64,000 nt of DNA from Gemmatimonadaceae bacterium. GTDB lineage: Bacteria; Gemmatimonadota; Gemmatimonadetes; Gemmatimonadales; Gemmatimonadaceae. Position numbers and translations under genes: made by a program. The stretch's first letter is position 1, and each line of letters starts with the position of its first letter. Under the pieces are notes generated by a model, which worked only from the letters and a program-made list of their open reading frames with translations, was not told the DNA's origin and made no database searches. Where the stretch lies: the NCBI GenBank assembly GCA_025928185.1, contig JAICKA010000006.1, positions 1-64,000 of the forward strand. Direction: 5' to 3'. Positions 62,152-64,000 of this stretch are shown here, one piece after another.

Positions 62152-62565
62152 ATGGCGCGCCGGTCGCGCCGACAGACGTACGCACTCATGGCGGACGTGA
62201 ACGTCGTCAGCCTCATCGACGTGATGATGCTGCTGCTCGTCATCTTCATGATCACGGCGCCGATGATGGAAGGCGGCGTCGACATCACGCTGCCGAAAGC
62301 ACAGAGCAAGCCGCTCGAGTCGAAGGACGGCTTATCGATCACCGTGAGCCGGAATGGCACGATCGTCGTCGACAATGAGAAGCTGACGCTGCCGGAGTTT
62401 CGCGTCGCGGTGAAGCAGCTCGCGACGAACCGATCGCGCAACGGCGTGTATCTCAGGGCGGATCAAAACGTCGATTATGGTATCATCGCCCAGCTGCTCG
62501 GCATCATGAACGGCGCCGGAATCACCAACGTGGGGCTCGTAACCGAGCCGGAGGAGATCAGGTAG
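62152..62565 (+). CDS. tolR: TolR/ExbD-type protein
   Basis: A 137-residue protein with one N-terminal helix (VVSLIDVMMLLLVIFMITAP) that carries the conserved Asp23 required for proton use. The rest is the periplasmic ExbD/TolR domain. It begins one base after the tolQ stop. Confidence 0.9.
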   Translation: MARRSRRQTYALMADVNVVSLIDVMMLLLVIFMITAPMMEGGVDITLPKAQSKPLESKDGLSITVSRNGTIVVDNEKLTLPEFRVAVKQLATNRSRNGVYLRADQNVDYGIIAQLLGIMNGAGITNVGLVTEPEEIR

Positions 62566-62566
62566 C

Positions 62567-63313
62567 GTGGCGGTTGGTTCGACGCCGCGGCTCACCGGAG
62601 GCATCGCGGCGTCAGTGGTTCTGCACGGTGCGCTGGTGACCGCGTTTTTCCTGATGCGGCCCGCGCCGCTGCCGCCGTCGCCGCCCGTATACCGCGTGCA
62701 ACTGTTCGCCGCTCCGCCTGGGGCGCGCGCCGTCGGCATTGTGACGCCGAACACGCCGCCCGTGCAGCAGACGCCCGCACGAGCTCCCGTTTCCAAGCCG
62801 GTGGTGCCAAAGCCGGTGACTCCAAAACCGGTGGAAACCAAGCCGGCTCCAAAGGCCCGGCATACGGCACCGGCTCCCCGCCAAACGACGCCCGAGCCGA
62901 AGGAGAAGCCTGCGGCGACCGCCAAGCCGGCGAAAACGCAGACTCCGCCTCCGGCAGCCGGCGGCGGCGAGTCGGGCGGCCACGGAGCCGACGTCGCCAA
63001 CATCAACACGTCCGGCGTCGAGTTTCCGTATCCCGGCTACATCAACAACATCGCCCGGCAGATCATGCTCCAGTTCCATCCGGGGCGTGCCGTTCTCACC
63101 AACGAAGTCCGATTCATCATCCGCCGCGATGGGACAGTTGACCCGGAAAGCATCCATTTGGTGACCTCATCGGGCAATTACTCGTTCGATCAACAGGCAC
63201 TCGCTGCGATCGAAGCTGCGGCCAACGCCCGGGTCTTCGGACCGCTGCCTCCTGGTTTTCAGGAAGACATTCTGCCCGTCACGTTCAGGTTCTCTCCCAG
63301 TCTGTTTCGATGA
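62567..63313 (+). CDS. TonB/TolA-type energy transducer
   Basis: A 248-residue protein with one N-terminal helix (IAASVVLHGALVTAFFLM), a Pro/Lys-rich middle (TPKPVETKPAPKARH) and a C-terminal TonB fold (NEVRFIIRRDGTVDPESI). Position between tolR and tolB suggests the TolA role. GTG start; its stop overlaps the tolB start. Confidence 0.87.
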   Translation: MAVGSTPRLTGGIAASVVLHGALVTAFFLMRPAPLPPSPPVYRVQLFAAPPGARAVGIVTPNTPPVQQTPARAPVSKPVVPKPVTPKPVETKPAPKARHTAPAPRQTTPEPKEKPAATAKPAKTQTPPPAAGGGESGGHGADVANINTSGVEFPYPGYINNIARQIMLQFHPGRAVLTNEVRFIIRRDGTVDPESIHLVTSSGNYSFDQQALAAIEAAANARVFGPLPPGFQEDILPVTFRFSPSLFR

Positions 63314-64000
63314 TTCGTCGTGTGCACCTCGTTCGCGCGGTGGCGACCTGCTGTCTCGCCGCCGCGCCGTCGATCATTCATGCCCAGGACACCACGTTCC
63401 GCGGGGTGACGATCAACGGCACCTACGACCCGCTCCGCGACAAGTGGGGCGTCGTGGTGCTGCCGGTCGCCGGCCCGCAGGGCGACTCCGTGCGCGCGAT
63501 CGTGCAGCGCGATCTGGATTTCAGCGACCGGTTCTCGATCATCGCCGTCGACACGTCGGACATGAGCGCGCTGCATGCGCGCGGCGGTGCGCCGGGGCTC
63601 AACTATCCGTTGTTCGCGCGGATTGCCGCCGCCGCAGTGGTCGAGATCACGCCGGTTCCGAGCGGGCTCCATGTGGCACTTCACGACGTGGCCGGCGCCA
63701 AAGTGATCAACGTCGGGGAATTTCCGCTGCCGCCAACGATGGGTCGCGACTGGCGCATGGCGGTGCATCGCACGTCGGATGAGATCGCGCGATGGGTGAC
63801 CGGCCAGCGCGGCATTGCGGCGACGCGCGTGGCGTACATGCGCGGCTCCGTGGTGCACATCGTCGATAGCGACGGCGCCGGCGACATCGCGATTCCAACT
63901 GCGGAGAACGCGATGAGCCCCGCGTGGAATCCGGTGGGCTCGTCGCTGGCGTACACGACCTACGGTCTCGACTCGCGGCTGTTCGTGCTGGATCTCGCGA
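63310..64000 (+). CDS. tolB: Tol-Pal system protein TolB (N-terminal part, runs off window)
   Basis: At least 230 residues are visible. A signal peptide (about residues 1-25, ending IIHAQ) is followed by the TolB N-terminal domain (VVVLPVAGPQGDS, IVQRDLDFSDRFSI). The first propeller blade begins at GDIAIPTAENAMSPAWNPVG. No stop is reached before the end of the window. ATG 63310 overlaps the upstream stop. Confidence 0.88.
   Translation, partial: MIRRVHLVRAVATCCLAAAPSIIHAQDTTFRGVTINGTYDPLRDKWGVVVLPVAGPQGDSVRAIVQRDLDFSDRFSIIAVDTSDMSALHARGGAPGLNYPLFARIAAAAVVEITPVPSGLHVALHDVAGAKVINVGEFPLPPTMGRDWRMAVHRTSDEIARWVTGQRGIAATRVAYMRGSVVHIVDSDGAGDIAIPTAENAMSPAWNPVGSSLAYTTYGLDSRLFVLDLA

Overview
The window is a GC-rich chromosomal segment from a Gram-negative bacterium. 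BamD, TolQ/TolR/TonB-like/TolB and many lipobox signal peptides indicate an outer membrane. A long SecA with a C-terminal zinc tail, a NagB-PIG-L fusion and a myo-inositol-phosphate synthase of the Bacteroidetes-like type would fit the FCB group, most likely Gemmatimonadota. That placement is inference from gene types and composition, not from a search. Genes are packed very tightly, often with ATGA, GTGA or TGATG stop/start overlaps. No insertion sequence, prophage, integrase or CRISPR array was seen.

Region by region. 1-9.6 kb: a cell-wall amino-sugar salvage block, with exo-N-acetylmuramidase (NamZ/DUF1343) and an AmiE-like serine hydrolase divergent from a shared ATGCAT start, two sodium:solute symporters, a NagB-PIG-L fusion, a GlcNAc/MurNAc-type kinase, an ErpA-type Fe-S carrier and the start of pheA. 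9.7-12.7 kb: lipoproteins and a CDP-alcohol phosphatidyltransferase next to inositol-phosphate synthase, a probable inositol-phospholipid pathway. 13-16.8 kb: E1-alpha, E1-beta and E2 of a 2-oxo acid dehydrogenase. 17-25 kb: PHP phosphatase, SDR, an unrecognised Cys-rich Rossmann-like protein, thioredoxin reductase, MBL hydrolase, DUF4149 protein, an AhpD-like protein interrupted by an in-frame TGA, aspartase and an Rrf2 regulator. 25-28.7 kb: tRNA-Leu(CAG), smpB, amidase, pyrD, pyrF. 28.8-32.3 kb: the ribosomal alpha operon rpmJ-rpsM-rpsK-rpsD-rpoA-rplQ plus rpmB. 32.4-44.2 kb: nucleotide-sugar genes (GDP-mannose, UDP-GlcNAc and UDP-glucose routes) with carB embedded. 44.3-56.3 kb: bamD, nadD, secA, radC, rel, uvrB, tsaE, tsaB, rimI, ssb. 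56.4-64 kb: LysM protein, hemX-like, sirC, hemA, an epimerase and a Tol system running off the end.

The most notable observation is at 21935-22477. A carboxymuconolactone decarboxylase/AhpD-like gene has its second active-site cysteine codon replaced by TGA, giving CEY-TGA-LASH. The frame stays open on both sides, and a GC-rich hairpin with a G-starting loop lies 20 nt after the TGA. This is what a bacterial selenocysteine codon and SECIS element look like, and it makes the gene a candidate CxxU selenoprotein beside thioredoxin reductase. Other points of interest are the muropeptide salvage cluster, the probable inositol lipid pathway, and several intergenic regions built from short repeated words that fold back on themselves.
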